The notes: generated from the sequence alone by a model not told the origin. Positions 1 through 8,849 are shown, counted from the stretch's first letter. The stretch is 64,000 nucleotides of DNA from Alphaproteobacteria bacterium (GCA_030750865.1 JASMHE010000008.1:496001-560000), one strand, 5' to 3'. A program made the numbers and translations.

Positions 1-955
1 TGGTCTGTAACGCCTCTGCACGTTCTTTCAGGCCCAGTCCCAGCAGAAAGTCACGCTGCGTCGCCAGTTTAAAACCGCTCACCACAGGAAATGCGGCCAA
101 GACACGCCGCAAGGCATCGAAATCAACATGTGATGTAATATCCGCTTCACCCGGCGTTTCAAGTACAGGCACAAACGCATGGTCTTTCACAGCCTGCAAC
201 GTATCCCCGCACGCAGACGTGCCATGACCATAATCAATAAGAAGCGCGGCCCCTTTTTGCGCCGTCATACGAGCGGCCAGCTTCTCAACAAATCCGGCAC
301 GCGCAGGTGATATTTCAAACAAACCGCCGTCGCCATCACGAATATGATCCGGTATCGCATCAACAAGCCCTTCAGAGGCAGGCACATGCCCCAATGACAA
401 TGCCCCGTCTTTCACGCCAACCACTTTTTCGCACCATGTTCCGTCAATTTTCTCGAGCTGATGAATCGGCAACGCATCCAGCAATTCATTGGCCACAAAA
501 ATGATCGGCGCATCATCGGGCAAATCATCCAGTGTCATGATATGAACCGGATTATGATCCGCCAGCTTCTCGCGCTGCCGTTCAATCAAATACGGGCTGG
601 TTTCAATCAGATAGAGTGACATATGATCCTGAAAATCAGTCATTTTTCTGGTGGCCCGCAGCGCATCGGCCATCAACGTGCCGCGCCCCGGTCCGCCTTC
701 AACCAGATAGATATGTTGCGGCGAACCGCATGATTGCGACAACTTCATCCATGTATCAACGATCCACGCCCCCAGCAATTCACCGAACATTTGCGAAATT
801 TCGGGCGCTGTCGTGAAATCGCCACCCGTCCCGAACGGATCACGGGTCATGTAATATCCGTATTCAGGATGGCCCAGTGCCAGATTCATATAAACGGAGA
901 GTGATACAGGGCCGGAATGCTCGATCTGTTTTTTCAAAAACGCGTCCAAAGACAT
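1..955 (-). CDS. MidA/NDUFAF7-type class I SAM-dependent methyltransferase (3' end cut by window)
   Basis: The reading frame opens at 955 (MSLDAFLKKQIEHSGPVSL) two bases after the lgt stop and runs off the window edge, so about 318 residues are visible. It has the family hallmarks: an N-terminal PVSLSVYMNLAL segment, GYYMTRDPFGTGGDFTTAPE, and the SAM-binding loop VEGGPGRGTLMADAL, followed later by LLIDYGHG. The family is the COG1565/DUF185 group, whose mitochondrial member NDUFAF7 symmetrically dimethylates an arginine of a complex I subunit. The bacterial substrate is not established here. It is probably co-transcribed with lgt. Confidence 0.88.
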   Translation of the reverse strand, partial: MSLDAFLKKQIEHSGPVSLSVYMNLALGHPEYGYYMTRDPFGTGGDFTTAPEISQMFGELLGAWIVDTWMKLSQSCGSPQHIYLVEGGPGRGTLMADALRATRKMTDFQDHMSLYLIETSPYLIERQREKLADHNPVHIMTLDDLPDDAPIIFVANELLDALPIHQLEKIDGTWCEKVVGVKDGALSLGHVPASEGLVDAIPDHIRDGDGGLFEISPARAGFVEKLAARMTAQKGAALLIDYGHGTSACGDTLQAVKDHAFVPVLETPGEADITSHVDFDALRRVLAAFPVVSGFKLATQRDFLLGLGLKERAEALQT

Positions 956-957
956 GA

Positions 958-1788
958 TTATGCCTTTCTGTTGTCTATCGCATATTTAATCATCAAAGCG
1001 CCCAACACCATCATCGGCACGCACAGGAACTGTCCCATTGTGAAATAGCCCCAAATATAACCGATCTGCACGTCAGGCTCGCGGAAAAACTCGATACCGG
1101 CACGGAACAATCCATAGAGCAGCAAGAACATTCCCACCATAAAGCCCGGACAAGATTGCAAAAAGCCTTTGCGCGCGCAGACGAACAGCACAACAAACAA
1201 AACGGCTCCTTCCAGCAATGATTCATAAAGCTGACTTGGATGACGCGGCAAATCACCACCCGCGGGAAAAACCATTCCGATCGGCGATCCCGTCACACGG
1301 CCGTACAACTCGCCATTGATAAAATTCGCCAGCCGCCCGAAAAACAAGCCGATCGGCGCGGCGCACGCCAAAACATCAGCCAGCGGCAACAGCCGGATCA
1401 GCCGCTTGCGCGCAAACAGGACAGTCACAATCCCTGCACCGACCAAACCGCCGTGGAACGACATGCCGCCCTGCCAGATTTTCAAAATCAAAAGCGGATC
1501 ATCCAGATAATAATCCAGTTGGTAAAACAGCACATACCCAAAACGGCCACCAAGAATGACACCGATAATGATCCATGTCAGGAAATCATCAATATCCTGC
1601 TTGAATGGCAATCGACGGGTTTGATCTTTGATTTCCGTTGCGTCAGGCTGAAAAAAGCGCGTGCATAGATACGCTGCATATTTCCAACCGAGGATAAATC
1701 CGGCCAGATAGGCAAGCGCATACCATCTGATATCGAACGGTCCGATGGATAGGGCGATCGGGTCAATATCCGGAAATGTCAGAGCCAT
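958..1788 (-). CDS. lgt: Prolipoprotein diacylglyceryl transferase
   Basis: Inner-membrane enzyme that transfers a diacylglyceryl group from phosphatidylglycerol to the lipobox cysteine of prelipoproteins. At 276 residues it has normal family length, with about seven hydrophobic segments. Visible Lgt signatures are WYALAYLAGF near residue 22, the catalytic-site MSFHGGLVGAG around residue 110, and the GRLANFINGELYGR stretch around residue 150. The last signature is the most diagnostic. The gene lies between rfaD upstream and the midA-like gene immediately downstream. Substrate lipoproteins encoded in this window include the LysM/M23 protein and the 239-residue lipoprotein before gmhA. Confidence 0.97.
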   Translation of the reverse strand: MALTFPDIDPIALSIGPFDIRWYALAYLAGFILGWKYAAYLCTRFFQPDATEIKDQTRRLPFKQDIDDFLTWIIIGVILGGRFGYVLFYQLDYYLDDPLLILKIWQGGMSFHGGLVGAGIVTVLFARKRLIRLLPLADVLACAAPIGLFFGRLANFINGELYGRVTGSPIGMVFPAGGDLPRHPSQLYESLLEGAVLFVVLFVCARKGFLQSCPGFMVGMFLLLYGLFRAGIEFFREPDVQIGYIWGYFTMGQFLCVPMMVLGALMIKYAIDNRKA

Positions 1789-1812
1789 ATTATACGTCGC
1801 TTCCTGTCTATC

Positions 1813-1832
1813 CGCGTTTAGGCATAAACGCG
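1813..1832 (-). other. Perfect 8-bp inverted repeat between rfaD and lgt
   Basis: CGCGTTTA and TAAACGCG flank a 4-base loop just after the rfaD stop and 24 bases before the lgt start. There is no following T-run on either strand, so it does not look like a classical terminator. It may stabilise or process the rfaD-lgt transcript. Confidence 0.45.
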
Positions 1833-1841
1833 TCTGGTCTG

Positions 1842-2846
1842 TTAACGGTACGGATCTTCTTGTGACAGATAATTTTGTACATAGTCACGAATACCGTCTT
1901 CCAATGAGGTAAACGGCTTGTCATATCCGGCATCAACCAGCTTTTGCATGTTCGCTTCGGTGAAATATTGATATTTGCCGCGCAATTGCTGGGGCATATC
2001 AATATAGTTGATCTTCGGCGTTTTACCGGCGGCGGCAAACACGGCCTCGGCCAAATCCTTGAAGCTACGCGCTTTGCCCGTACCGACGTTGAACAAACCG
2101 TTCACATCCTTGTTATCAAGCAGCCACAACATCACATCTACACAGTCGCGCACATACACGAAATCGCGCAACTGCCCGCCATCGGAATAATCAGGGTGGT
2201 GTGATTTGAACAATTTGGCCGTCGCCCCCGCAATAATTTGCGGATAGAGCTTGCAGCACACACTCATCTGATCGCCCTTATGATGTTCATTCGGACCATA
2301 CACGTTAAAGAATTTCAAGCCGGCCCATTGCGGCGGCACCAATGTTTCCTTTGCACCATCTTTGTCATGGATGATACGGCTGACACGGCGGTCAAACGCA
2401 TGTTTCGACCAGCCATAGGCATTCAGCGGTTTCAGTCTGGACAAAGAATCCGGATCGGCCGCATCGTCAAATCCTTTTGATCCATCACCATATGTTGCCG
2501 CGGATGACGCATAGATAAGCCGGACATCATTTTCCGCACACCATCGCCACAACGCACGGGACAAAATGAAATTTGTATCAACAATCAAATCCGCATCTTT
2601 TTCCGTTGTGGCTGAAATCGCCCCCATGTGAAAGATCGCTTCAATGTGTTCGTCTTTATGGTCATCCAGATATGCCAGTAAATTTTCGGGCTTTACAATG
2701 TCGCGCAATTCGCGTTTCGAGATGTTACGCCATTTATCATCATGCCCCAAAACATCACACACAACGATGTTGCGCTCGCCGCGATCTTCCAATGCAGCAA
2801 CCAAATTTGAACCGATGAACCCGGCCCCGCCGGTTACAATAATCAT
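1842..2846 (-). CDS. rfaD: ADP-L-glycero-D-manno-heptose 6-epimerase
   Basis: NADP-dependent short-chain (extended SDR) epimerase making ADP-L-glycero-D-manno-heptose for the lipopolysaccharide inner core. The start at 2846 (MIIVTGGAGFIGSNL) puts the Rossmann glycine motif at residues 5-12 and follows an AAGGA ribosome site; an in-frame extension upstream lacks family similarity. The catalytic YGWSKHAFD (Tyr and Lys of YxxxK) lies near residue 143, followed by the RfaD-typical GLKFFNVYGPNE. The 334-residue length fits the family. The partner gene gmhA sits far away at 50200. Confidence 0.95.
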   Translation of the reverse strand: MIIVTGGAGFIGSNLVAALEDRGERNIVVCDVLGHDDKWRNISKRELRDIVKPENLLAYLDDHKDEHIEAIFHMGAISATTEKDADLIVDTNFILSRALWRWCAENDVRLIYASSAATYGDGSKGFDDAADPDSLSRLKPLNAYGWSKHAFDRRVSRIIHDKDGAKETLVPPQWAGLKFFNVYGPNEHHKGDQMSVCCKLYPQIIAGATAKLFKSHHPDYSDGGQLRDFVYVRDCVDVMLWLLDNKDVNGLFNVGTGKARSFKDLAEAVFAAAGKTPKINYIDMPQQLRGKYQYFTEANMQKLVDAGYDKPFTSLEDGIRDYVQNYLSQEDPYR

Positions 2847-2939
2847 TTCATTATCCTTTTCGTTATTGTGATAAAATTCCGTTTTTGCGCAGAATTCTGT
2901 CACGCAAAGCATAAATGAGTCGTTCGCCCTAATCCACAC

Positions 2940-2953
2940 ACAAAATATTTTGT
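2940..2953. promoter_or_regulatory. 14-bp perfect palindrome in the rfaD-ubiK divergent spacer
   Basis: ACAAAATATTTTGT is self-complementary and lies in the 189-base gap between the divergent rfaD (start 2846) and ubiK (start 3036). Position and symmetry suit a dimeric regulator binding site, but no regulator can be named. Confidence 0.35.
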
Positions 2954-3035
2954 CCCCGAACACTGTTCTGCTTGAACCGCTGCCGGACTCCTGCTACGCA
3001 ATATTTCATCATCTGAATTGTGAAGAGAAACCGTT

Positions 3036-3371
3036 ATGTCAGTGAAATTCGACAAAGACAACTTCAAGGCCAGCGGCATGTCGTTTGTGGACGATCTTGC
3101 CCGTATGGCAGGTGGCGCCGCCAATGTTGCAAGCACTATGCGCCAGCAAATTCAGGAGGATATCAAAACGCGCGTCGAAGAGATCGCACAGCGTATGGAC
3201 CTTGTCCCCCGTCAGGATCTGGATGATGCCAATACCCGCATCACGGCCCTGACCGAGATTGTAAAAGATCTGGAAGACCGCCTGTCTGCATTGGAAGATA
3301 CCAAGCCGAAAACGGCCGCCAAGAAGACAGCGAAGAAGAAAACGACAACGAAGAAAACAAAGAAGTCATAA
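3036..3371 (+). CDS. ubiK: UbiK-type accessory factor (BMFP domain)
   Basis: Small coiled-coil protein of the BMFP/YqiC family; characterised members assist aerobic ubiquinone synthesis with UbiJ. Residues 1-45 form the amphipathic N-terminal part, including DDLARMAGGAANVASTMRQQ. Residues 58-92 form the leucine-zipper coiled coil (ALTEIVKDLEDRLSALE). The tail from about residue 93 is a lysine/alanine/threonine-rich stretch (AAKKTAKKKTTTKK) that is probably disordered or binds membrane or acidic partners. It is first in a plus-strand run ubiK-ybjN-proC with 4- and 2-base gaps. Confidence 0.85.
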   Translation: MSVKFDKDNFKASGMSFVDDLARMAGGAANVASTMRQQIQEDIKTRVEEIAQRMDLVPRQDLDDANTRITALTEIVKDLEDRLSALEDTKPKTAAKKTAKKKTTTKKTKKS

Positions 3372-3375
3372 CACG

Positions 3376-3879
3376 ATGAAAGCACATCAAGCGATATATG
3401 AATCCGTCAATAACCCGCTCGACGGCGTCGAAGAAATTCTGATGCAAAATGACTGGATGTATGACCGTTCACATGATGATCAACTCATCGTACAGGTTGC
3501 CGGACAATTCTGTAACTATCAGATGATTTTTAACTGGCACGAAGAATTCAGCACCATGCAATTCGTCTGCGAATATGATGTCATCATTCCGACCGCCCGT
3601 CTGGAAAAAGCACCGCAAGTTCTAGCGATGGCGAATGAAAAGGCATGGCTCGGTCATTTCGAAGTGCCGGACAAAACACAGACACCGCAGTTCCGCTACA
3701 CCAGCCTGTTCCGTTCCCACAGCCCGAATTCAAGCACGGATTACATTGCCGATCTGGTCGAAATTGCAATGGAACAATGTGAACGGAATTATAATCTGTT
3801 TGATATGCTGGCCGGATCAATGGATATAAACAAAGACATTCTTGAGTTTGCGCTCAAAACCACAGCCGGAGAAGCCTAA
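3376..3879 (+). CDS. YbjN domain-containing protein
   Basis: A 167-residue protein of the YbjN/DUF1790 family, common in Alphaproteobacteria directly before proC. The fold resembles type III secretion chaperones and its molecular role is unknown. Visible features are the N-terminal NPLDGVEEILMQNDW, a central aromatic strand region (NYQMIFNWHEEFSTMQFVCEYD), and a C-terminal helix with IAMEQCERNYN. It has no signal peptide or membrane segment, so it should be cytoplasmic. It is tightly packed between ubiK and proC, which suggests one transcript. Confidence 0.8.
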   Translation: MKAHQAIYESVNNPLDGVEEILMQNDWMYDRSHDDQLIVQVAGQFCNYQMIFNWHEEFSTMQFVCEYDVIIPTARLEKAPQVLAMANEKAWLGHFEVPDKTQTPQFRYTSLFRSHSPNSSTDYIADLVEIAMEQCERNYNLFDMLAGSMDINKDILEFALKTTAGEA

Positions 3880-3881
3880 GC

Positions 3882-4718
3882 ATGACGGGCAGCACGGCAC
3901 AGCCGCATGTTCTTCTGGTTGGTTGCGGAAATATGGGCGGCGCCATGCTGAAAGGCTGGCTGCAAGAAGGTAAATACCGGATCAGTGTGATCGACCCCCA
4001 CCCCGCCCCCGAAAACACAAAACGCGACGACCTTGAAATCTATACATCTGCGGATGATTTTTCACAAAACGGCACGCAAGCCGACATCGTTATTCTGGCG
4101 GTAAAACCGCAAATATTGGCCGACGTTGCGCCCTCTATCGTTCCTTGCCTGACGGAAGACACGATCATCTTATCCATCGCAGCGGGACAGCCGATTAAAA
4201 CACTCGAAAATCTGTTCGGCGCACAGCACAAAATTATCCGGTCTATGCCAAACACGCCGTCACAAATCGGACGCGGCATGACTGTTTTATCCCCCAACGG
4301 ATTATGTGATGAACATGCCGTGGCCCTTGCCGAAGAGCTGATGTCATCCATTGGTGATGTACTGGTCATCGAGGATGAAACGCTGATGAATGCGGTCACA
4401 GCCGTATCAGGCAGTGGTCCGGCCTATGTCTTTTTATTAATCGAAGCACTGGAATCAGCGGCGATCAGCGCGGGCCTTTCCGAAGAAACCGCGCGCCGCC
4501 TTGCCCGCAGAACGATCACAGGATCAGCCGCGCTTGCCGCCGCCAATGATGACACAGATGCCGCGACCTTGCGCCAGAATGTCACAAGCCCCGGCGGTAC
4601 CACAGAAGCCGCGCTTGATATTTTGATGGAACCACAAAGCGGTTTGGTTGATTTGATGGATCGTGCTGTCCAGAATGCTGTTCAGCGCGGCATTGATCTT
4701 GGTAAAAAAGATACATAA
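3882..4718 (+). CDS. proC: Pyrroline-5-carboxylate reductase
   Basis: Catalyses the last step of proline synthesis, reducing 1-pyrroline-5-carboxylate with NAD(P)H in the cytoplasm. The N-terminal Rossmann motif GCGNMGGAMLKGW lies near residues 14-26. AVKPQILADV follows in the nucleotide domain. The dimerisation domain carries the ProC signature, with AVSGSGPAYVF near residue 175 and TSPGGTTEAAL near 240. The 278-residue length is slightly above the usual 265-275. It is third in the ubiK-ybjN-proC run. Confidence 0.96.
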   Translation: MTGSTAQPHVLLVGCGNMGGAMLKGWLQEGKYRISVIDPHPAPENTKRDDLEIYTSADDFSQNGTQADIVILAVKPQILADVAPSIVPCLTEDTIILSIAAGQPIKTLENLFGAQHKIIRSMPNTPSQIGRGMTVLSPNGLCDEHAVALAEELMSSIGDVLVIEDETLMNAVTAVSGSGPAYVFLLIEALESAAISAGLSEETARRLARRTITGSAALAAANDDTDAATLRQNVTSPGGTTEAALDILMEPQSGLVDLMDRAVQNAVQRGIDLGKKDT

Positions 4719-4761
4719 CACCGCTTTCTCACAGTCATATTATTGACCGACGCGGCATTGG

Positions 4762-4785
4762 ATGACGGCATTACATATGCGTCAC
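4762..4785. terminator. Possible hairpin between convergent proC and tsaB
   Basis: Short interrupted inverted repeat (TGAC-GCAT / ATGC-GTCA) in the 76-base gap between two convergent genes. It is followed on the plus strand by CCGTCCCGTTTTA. The stem is weak and the T-run short, so this is only a candidate. Confidence 0.25.
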
Positions 4786-4794
4786 CGTCCCGTT

Positions 4795-5520
4795 TTACCC
4801 TTTATACCCTTCCAGAATACGCTGCTCTTTTTTCGACGGGCTTACATCGGCATCGCGCAAATACACAGGTTCGGCTTTATACGCTGCAAGATCGTCCTGC
4901 GCCGCAATATCACACGCCATGCGGATCATGACCTCTGGTGATGGTGTTTCAAAACCATCAAGACCTTCCGGCGCTGCGTTGCCTGCCTCTTTGCGGAAGC
5001 GGTCAATCGCATCGCCGATCATGATTGTGTGCTGCTGTTCAATCTGTTGCAGGATGTCCGCACTGTTCCCTGCCGCCGCATCACATTGCGGCTTTCCTGT
5101 CTGCCGGTCAAACAGCTGATAATAAAAATCTTTGCGCTTTGTCTCCACCAGTACCAGCAATGATGTTTTATCCTGCGCCTGATCCGCACAGCTTTCCAGA
5201 CATTGACGCGCCAGAACCTGCGTGGTTGTCAGTCCGGCCACAGGCGCGCCGGTCGCAAGACCAAGCGCACGGGCAGATGACAACCCGATCCGCAACCCCG
5301 TAAAAGCGCCCGGCCCGCACGTAGTCACAATCAAATCAACATCAGCAAGCGATACAGACGCTTTATGCATTACATCGGTAATTTGCGGCATCAAAATTTC
5401 GGCATGCCCGCGCTTCATCAGGCGACGATCCGTTACGTACGCATTGCTGTCTTCGTTCCAAAATGAAACGGAACATGCATTCAGTGCGGTATCAAGGGCC
5501 AGAATCTTTTTAAATTTCAT
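4795..5520 (-). CDS. tsaB: tRNA N6-threonylcarbamoyladenosine synthesis protein TsaB
   Basis: TsaB pairs with TsaD (and TsaE) to place threonylcarbamoyl on A37 of ANN-decoding tRNAs. It is an ASKHA-fold protein without its own catalytic activity. Seen here are ILALDTALNACSVSF at the N-terminus, HAEILMPQI near residue 40, and the diagnostic GPGAFTGLRIGLSSARALG near residues 69-87. The start at 5520 (MKFKKILALDT) has a GGAA about ten bases upstream; an in-frame ATG at 5535 would add five residues. Alphaproteobacteria often place rimI next, but none follows here. Confidence 0.92.
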   Translation of the reverse strand: MKFKKILALDTALNACSVSFWNEDSNAYVTDRRLMKRGHAEILMPQITDVMHKASVSLADVDLIVTTCGPGAFTGLRIGLSSARALGLATGAPVAGLTTTQVLARQCLESCADQAQDKTSLLVLVETKRKDFYYQLFDRQTGKPQCDAAAGNSADILQQIEQQHTIMIGDAIDRFRKEAGNAAPEGLDGFETPSPEVMIRMACDIAAQDDLAAYKAEPVYLRDADVSPSKKEQRILEGYKG

Positions 5521-5564
5521 GATAAATGGTTCCATTCTTATGATGCGTTATATATATTACTTTC

Positions 5565-6758
5565 ATGCGCTTGAACAGTATCCAGTATCGATTTCCTTTG
5601 AAACGGGGCGTCATGACGTTTTATGTCATGATGATGTTCTGGGCATGCCTTGCCGTCAACCCGCAGGCGCACGCGGCATCCACACATAAATATGATGCAA
5701 CCGCCATACGTATTTTCGCCTATCACCGTATTGGCGAAGACCGCTATCCCGACACCAGCATCCGGCGCGAACAATTCGAGGCCCATATTCAAGAACTGGC
5801 GAGCGGAAATTATAATGTCATCGCATTGCCCGATGCCATCGCGGCACTGAAATCCGGCAATTCTTTTCCGCCAAGAACAGTTGTGCTGACATTCGATGGC
5901 GGGCATGCCTCTATCGCAAAATATGCCGTACCGCTGTTACTAAAGCACAAGTTTCCTTTCACATTGTTCATTTCATCGAACCTGATCGATTCAGGGTCAA
6001 ATGAATATATGCGTTGGGGTGACATCAAAAAACTCGCAAAGAATGATCTGGTCACCATTGGCATGCATCCGGCCAGTTACCGCCGCTTATATAGCGAGAC
6101 AGACAAGACCATTAAACAATCCATTCACGCAGGACGCAGCCGCATCCGTGACATGACCGGCGCGAATGCCGACCTGTTCGCCTATCCGTTCGGGGAATAT
6201 AGCCACGCTTATATGGACATCATTGCAGACACGGGATTTCGAGCGGCTGTCACCCAGAATTCTGCCGTAGCGCATCTGGACAGCACCCTGTTTGAACTGC
6301 CGCGCTTTAGCATGACAGAGGGATATGGCAGCGTGGACCGCTTCCGTTTACTGGCCAACGCACTGCCCTTGCCGCTTGAAATCACGGCGCCGCAATCTGT
6401 GGTTCTTTCGGAAACAGAAGACGTGAAGCATTTCACACTCCGCTATAATAGTGACGTGGTGGATAATATCACCCGCTTGTCATGCTTCCTGTCTGATCAA
6501 GGACGGCTTGAATTCGATCACGGTGCAGAACGAAACGGGGCTGAAGATGAGAATAAAGATGATAACACAGACGAACAGCGTACAAAGCAGCTGTCTATCA
6601 CGCTTGAATACCCTCTGGTCAACGGACGTAATCGCCTGAACTGCACCTATCCGGCCCATGACGACACGACAGAACAAAATGGCCGGAATTTATGGCGGTG
6701 GTTCGGAAAATTGCTGATTTATAATGCGCCGGACGCCCCGGGCATGCCCGGCGAATAA
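5565..6758 (+). CDS. Secreted NodB-fold (polysaccharide deacetylase-like) protein with degenerate metal site
   Basis: A 397-residue protein with a basic N-terminus and hydrophobic stretch ending AVNPQAHA, probably a signal peptide. A second ATG at 5613 would give a tighter leader. The NodB-like domain covers about residues 45-270: FAYHRIGED, VVLTFDGGHAS, VTIGMHPASYRR, FAYPFGEYS. The usual D-D motif is D-G, and the usual H-x3-H is H-x3-Y, so two of three metal ligands appear lost. The C-terminal ~120 residues, with an acidic insert (EDENKDDNTDEQ), look like a beta domain of unknown role. It may bind rather than deacetylate glycans. Confidence 0.75.
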   Translation: MRLNSIQYRFPLKRGVMTFYVMMMFWACLAVNPQAHAASTHKYDATAIRIFAYHRIGEDRYPDTSIRREQFEAHIQELASGNYNVIALPDAIAALKSGNSFPPRTVVLTFDGGHASIAKYAVPLLLKHKFPFTLFISSNLIDSGSNEYMRWGDIKKLAKNDLVTIGMHPASYRRLYSETDKTIKQSIHAGRSRIRDMTGANADLFAYPFGEYSHAYMDIIADTGFRAAVTQNSAVAHLDSTLFELPRFSMTEGYGSVDRFRLLANALPLPLEITAPQSVVLSETEDVKHFTLRYNSDVVDNITRLSCFLSDQGRLEFDHGAERNGAEDENKDDNTDEQRTKQLSITLEYPLVNGRNRLNCTYPAHDDTTEQNGRNLWRWFGKLLIYNAPDAPGMPGE

Positions 6759-6877
6759 ACAGTCAATAATAAGACGCAGCGCCGCACTCCCCTTACATAA
6801 ATGAAAGAACAAAAAAGCCGCCCGCATAACATATGAATGGGGCAGCTCCGTAGCCGTAATAATCGTATGCGGCTGTC

Positions 6878-7423
6878 TTAACCGTTCACAGCTTCAACGC
6901 GCACAACTTCCGGCACATAATGGCGCAGCATGTTTTCGACACCGCTTTTCAGGGTGATGCTGGCGCTCGGACAGCCGGAGCAAGCGCCTTCAAGACGCAG
7001 ATAAGCCACACCTTCATCATAGCTGACAAATTCAATATTCCCGCCATCCATCGCAACAGATGGTTTGACGCGTGTATCAATCAGTTCTTTGATTTGGAGG
7101 CTGATTTCATCAAGATCATCGGTCGAAACCGTTTGTTCGTCATCCACAACAGGCAATCCGGAAGCGTAATGCTCCATAATCACGCCGAGAATATGCGGTT
7201 TCAGCAAATCCCAGTCTTCATCTTCGGTTTTTGTCACAGAGACGAAGTCTGTTGCCAAAAAGACACCATCAACCCCTGTCAATTGGAACAAAGACTGCGC
7301 CAGTTTTGATTGTCCGGCATCATCAATCGTCTGATAATCCCGCGTACCGGATGACAGAACTTTTACGCCGGGCAAAAATTTGAGTGTGTTCGGGTTCGGG
7401 GTCTCTTCAAACTGTATAAACAT
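6878..7423 (-). CDS. NfuA/NFU1-like iron-sulfur cluster carrier (NifU C-terminal family)
   Basis: A 181-residue iron-sulfur cluster carrier. The N-terminal Nfu domain begins MFIQFEETPNPNTLKFLPG, the form seen in mitochondrial NFU1 and alphaproteobacterial relatives. The C-terminal NifU-like domain carries the cluster-ligating CSGC near residue 155 in GACSGCPSAS. It probably delivers 4Fe-4S clusters to enzymes such as lipoyl synthase or respiratory subunits. A Usp-family gene lies 122 bases upstream on the same strand, a pairing common in Alphaproteobacteria near trpS and tsaB. Confidence 0.92.
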   Translation of the reverse strand: MFIQFEETPNPNTLKFLPGVKVLSSGTRDYQTIDDAGQSKLAQSLFQLTGVDGVFLATDFVSVTKTEDEDWDLLKPHILGVIMEHYASGLPVVDDEQTVSTDDLDEISLQIKELIDTRVKPSVAMDGGNIEFVSYDEGVAYLRLEGACSGCPSASITLKSGVENMLRHYVPEVVRVEAVNG

Positions 7424-7545
7424 ATTAATCGCATCCTCTATAATCTACGCGGGATCATCTATGCCGGTAACATAGTCTTTTTCCGCTGCAATTCAAGTAT
7501 TGTCTTCTATCGTCTTCGGGGATCACAATCAGGGGTAAGATCGGC

Positions 7546-8064
7546 TTAACGCAGGCCCTTTTGTTCCAGATCACCCGGCACAATCATCACCGGCACATGA
7601 AGCCGCGCAAAGCCTTTGCCCGTGAAATAGGACACAAGCGATCCGGGGCTGGAGGAATCGACCTTACCGCCCAGTACCAGTGATCGCACGCTCTCATCTT
7701 CTTCGATAATTTTGACAATTTCATCCTGATTATTGCCTTCACGAATATAAAAGACAGGCATCAAACCGGAAATGTCATTCACAATCTTGGCCGCATTCCA
7801 GAGGAATTTTTCAGCCTGATCCCGCAATTCATTTTTCATCATTTTCTCGAGATTTTGCCAATGCACGAAATCATCGACATTGACGATATAGGCAATGATG
7901 ATATTCGCACGATTGGCGACAGCCTTCTGCGCCGCATAACGCAATGCGACCAGAAACTCGTCACTGTCATCGGCAATAATCAAATACGCGCCGCCATCAT
8001 TTGCACGGCCGGCTTTCGGTGTTTTCACTTCTTCGACATCAATTACGTCCTGAGGCTCTGTCAT
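7546..8064 (-). CDS. Universal stress protein (UspA) family
   Basis: A 172-residue Usp-fold protein. After a charged N-terminal extension (about residues 1-24), YLIIADDSDEFLVALRYAA matches the first strand and helix of UspA. The C-terminal part has VRSLVLGGKVDSSSPGSLVSYF, corresponding to the ATP-loop region in ATP-binding Usps. The GxxG(x9)G(S/T) pattern is imperfect, so nucleotide binding is uncertain. The role is probably stress-related but unspecified. It lies 20 bases downstream of the TIGR02186 gene and upstream of the Nfu gene. Confidence 0.85.
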   Translation of the reverse strand: MTEPQDVIDVEEVKTPKAGRANDGGAYLIIADDSDEFLVALRYAAQKAVANRANIIIAYIVNVDDFVHWQNLEKMMKNELRDQAEKFLWNAAKIVNDISGLMPVFYIREGNNQDEIVKIIEEDESVRSLVLGGKVDSSSPGSLVSYFTGKGFARLHVPVMIVPGDLEQKGLR

Positions 8065-8084
8065 GATATCATCCTTTCCCCATG

Positions 8085-8849
8085 TTAATCTCTGCGCAAT
8101 GTATAATATGCACCCGCACCCGCCATTAACGCCAAGATCACCGCAATAATCCCATATAATAGCCCGCTATTATAGGCAAAATTGTAAATATTCGCACTCA
8201 TCCCCACCTGTGCGACCCTGAAATAAATCTCATCCTGATCAATCAGAGCGCCGTCTTTGAACAAAAACCCGCGTATGCGGTAACGACCGGTCGGCACATC
8301 GGACGGTACGGTAAAATCCGCCCGAAAGAAACGGTCCGTAATAAAATGAACATTCTTTGGAATGAGCGGAAAATGCCCCGCCAGCTGTTTGTTACGGATC
8401 AGCGCTTCGCGATAACGCGCCGCCTTACTTTCGTTTGATTTTTTACCTTTATACCTGAATTCAAGCGCATTCAATCCAATATAGTTATCAATCAGCAAGG
8501 ATTGCTTGGCCAGATCTTTGCCCGGTTTACTCAGCGCAACATCGTAATAAACAGGCACATCATAAAAGGCCAGACTGTCCGTATTCATCCACATGCCCAG
8601 CAGCTGCCCCTTATGCCGCACAGATACTTCGCGCGAAGGACCGTAAAGCGCAATCGCCACATCGCCCGTTTGTCTGGTTGTGCCAAACACCGTAAAACTC
8701 GATCCGGTAAAGCCCGTCGTAATACCGACTTCGTTTGACGAGACATCAATGACAAAGCCATCCTCGTCCGCCACAGCCACAGATGCCCCCGTCACGCTGA
8801 GTAACGCCCCGCACATCAAAAACAGGAAAATACCGCGCAACATCATCAT
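8085..8849 (-). CDS. TIGR02186-family membrane-anchored periplasmic protein
   Basis: A 254-residue protein with an N-terminal signal-like segment (LFLMCGALLSVTGASVAVADE), a beta-rich middle and one C-terminal transmembrane helix (GIIAVILALMAGAGAYYTL, about residues 232-250). Recognisable family features are NEVGITTGFTGSSFTVFG and VAIALYGPSREVSVRHKG. The family has no defined function but is typically encoded next to TauE/SafE transporters. Here its ATG overlaps the exporter stop by four bases, which supports a joint role, perhaps as an accessory periplasmic subunit. Confidence 0.82.
   Translation of the reverse strand: MMMLRGIFLFLMCGALLSVTGASVAVADEDGFVIDVSSNEVGITTGFTGSSFTVFGTTRQTGDVAIALYGPSREVSVRHKGQLLGMWMNTDSLAFYDVPVYYDVALSKPGKDLAKQSLLIDNYIGLNALEFRYKGKKSNESKAARYREALIRNKQLAGHFPLIPKNVHFITDRFFRADFTVPSDVPTGRYRIRGFLFKDGALIDQDEIYFRVAQVGMSANIYNFAYNSGLLYGIIAVILALMAGAGAYYTLRRD

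Noticed and set aside
6811-6875. AGCCGC...GCGGCT complementarity between the NodB-like gene and nfu
   Set aside because: The loop is about 40 bases, the stem is interrupted and there is no T-run, so a terminator call is not supported.
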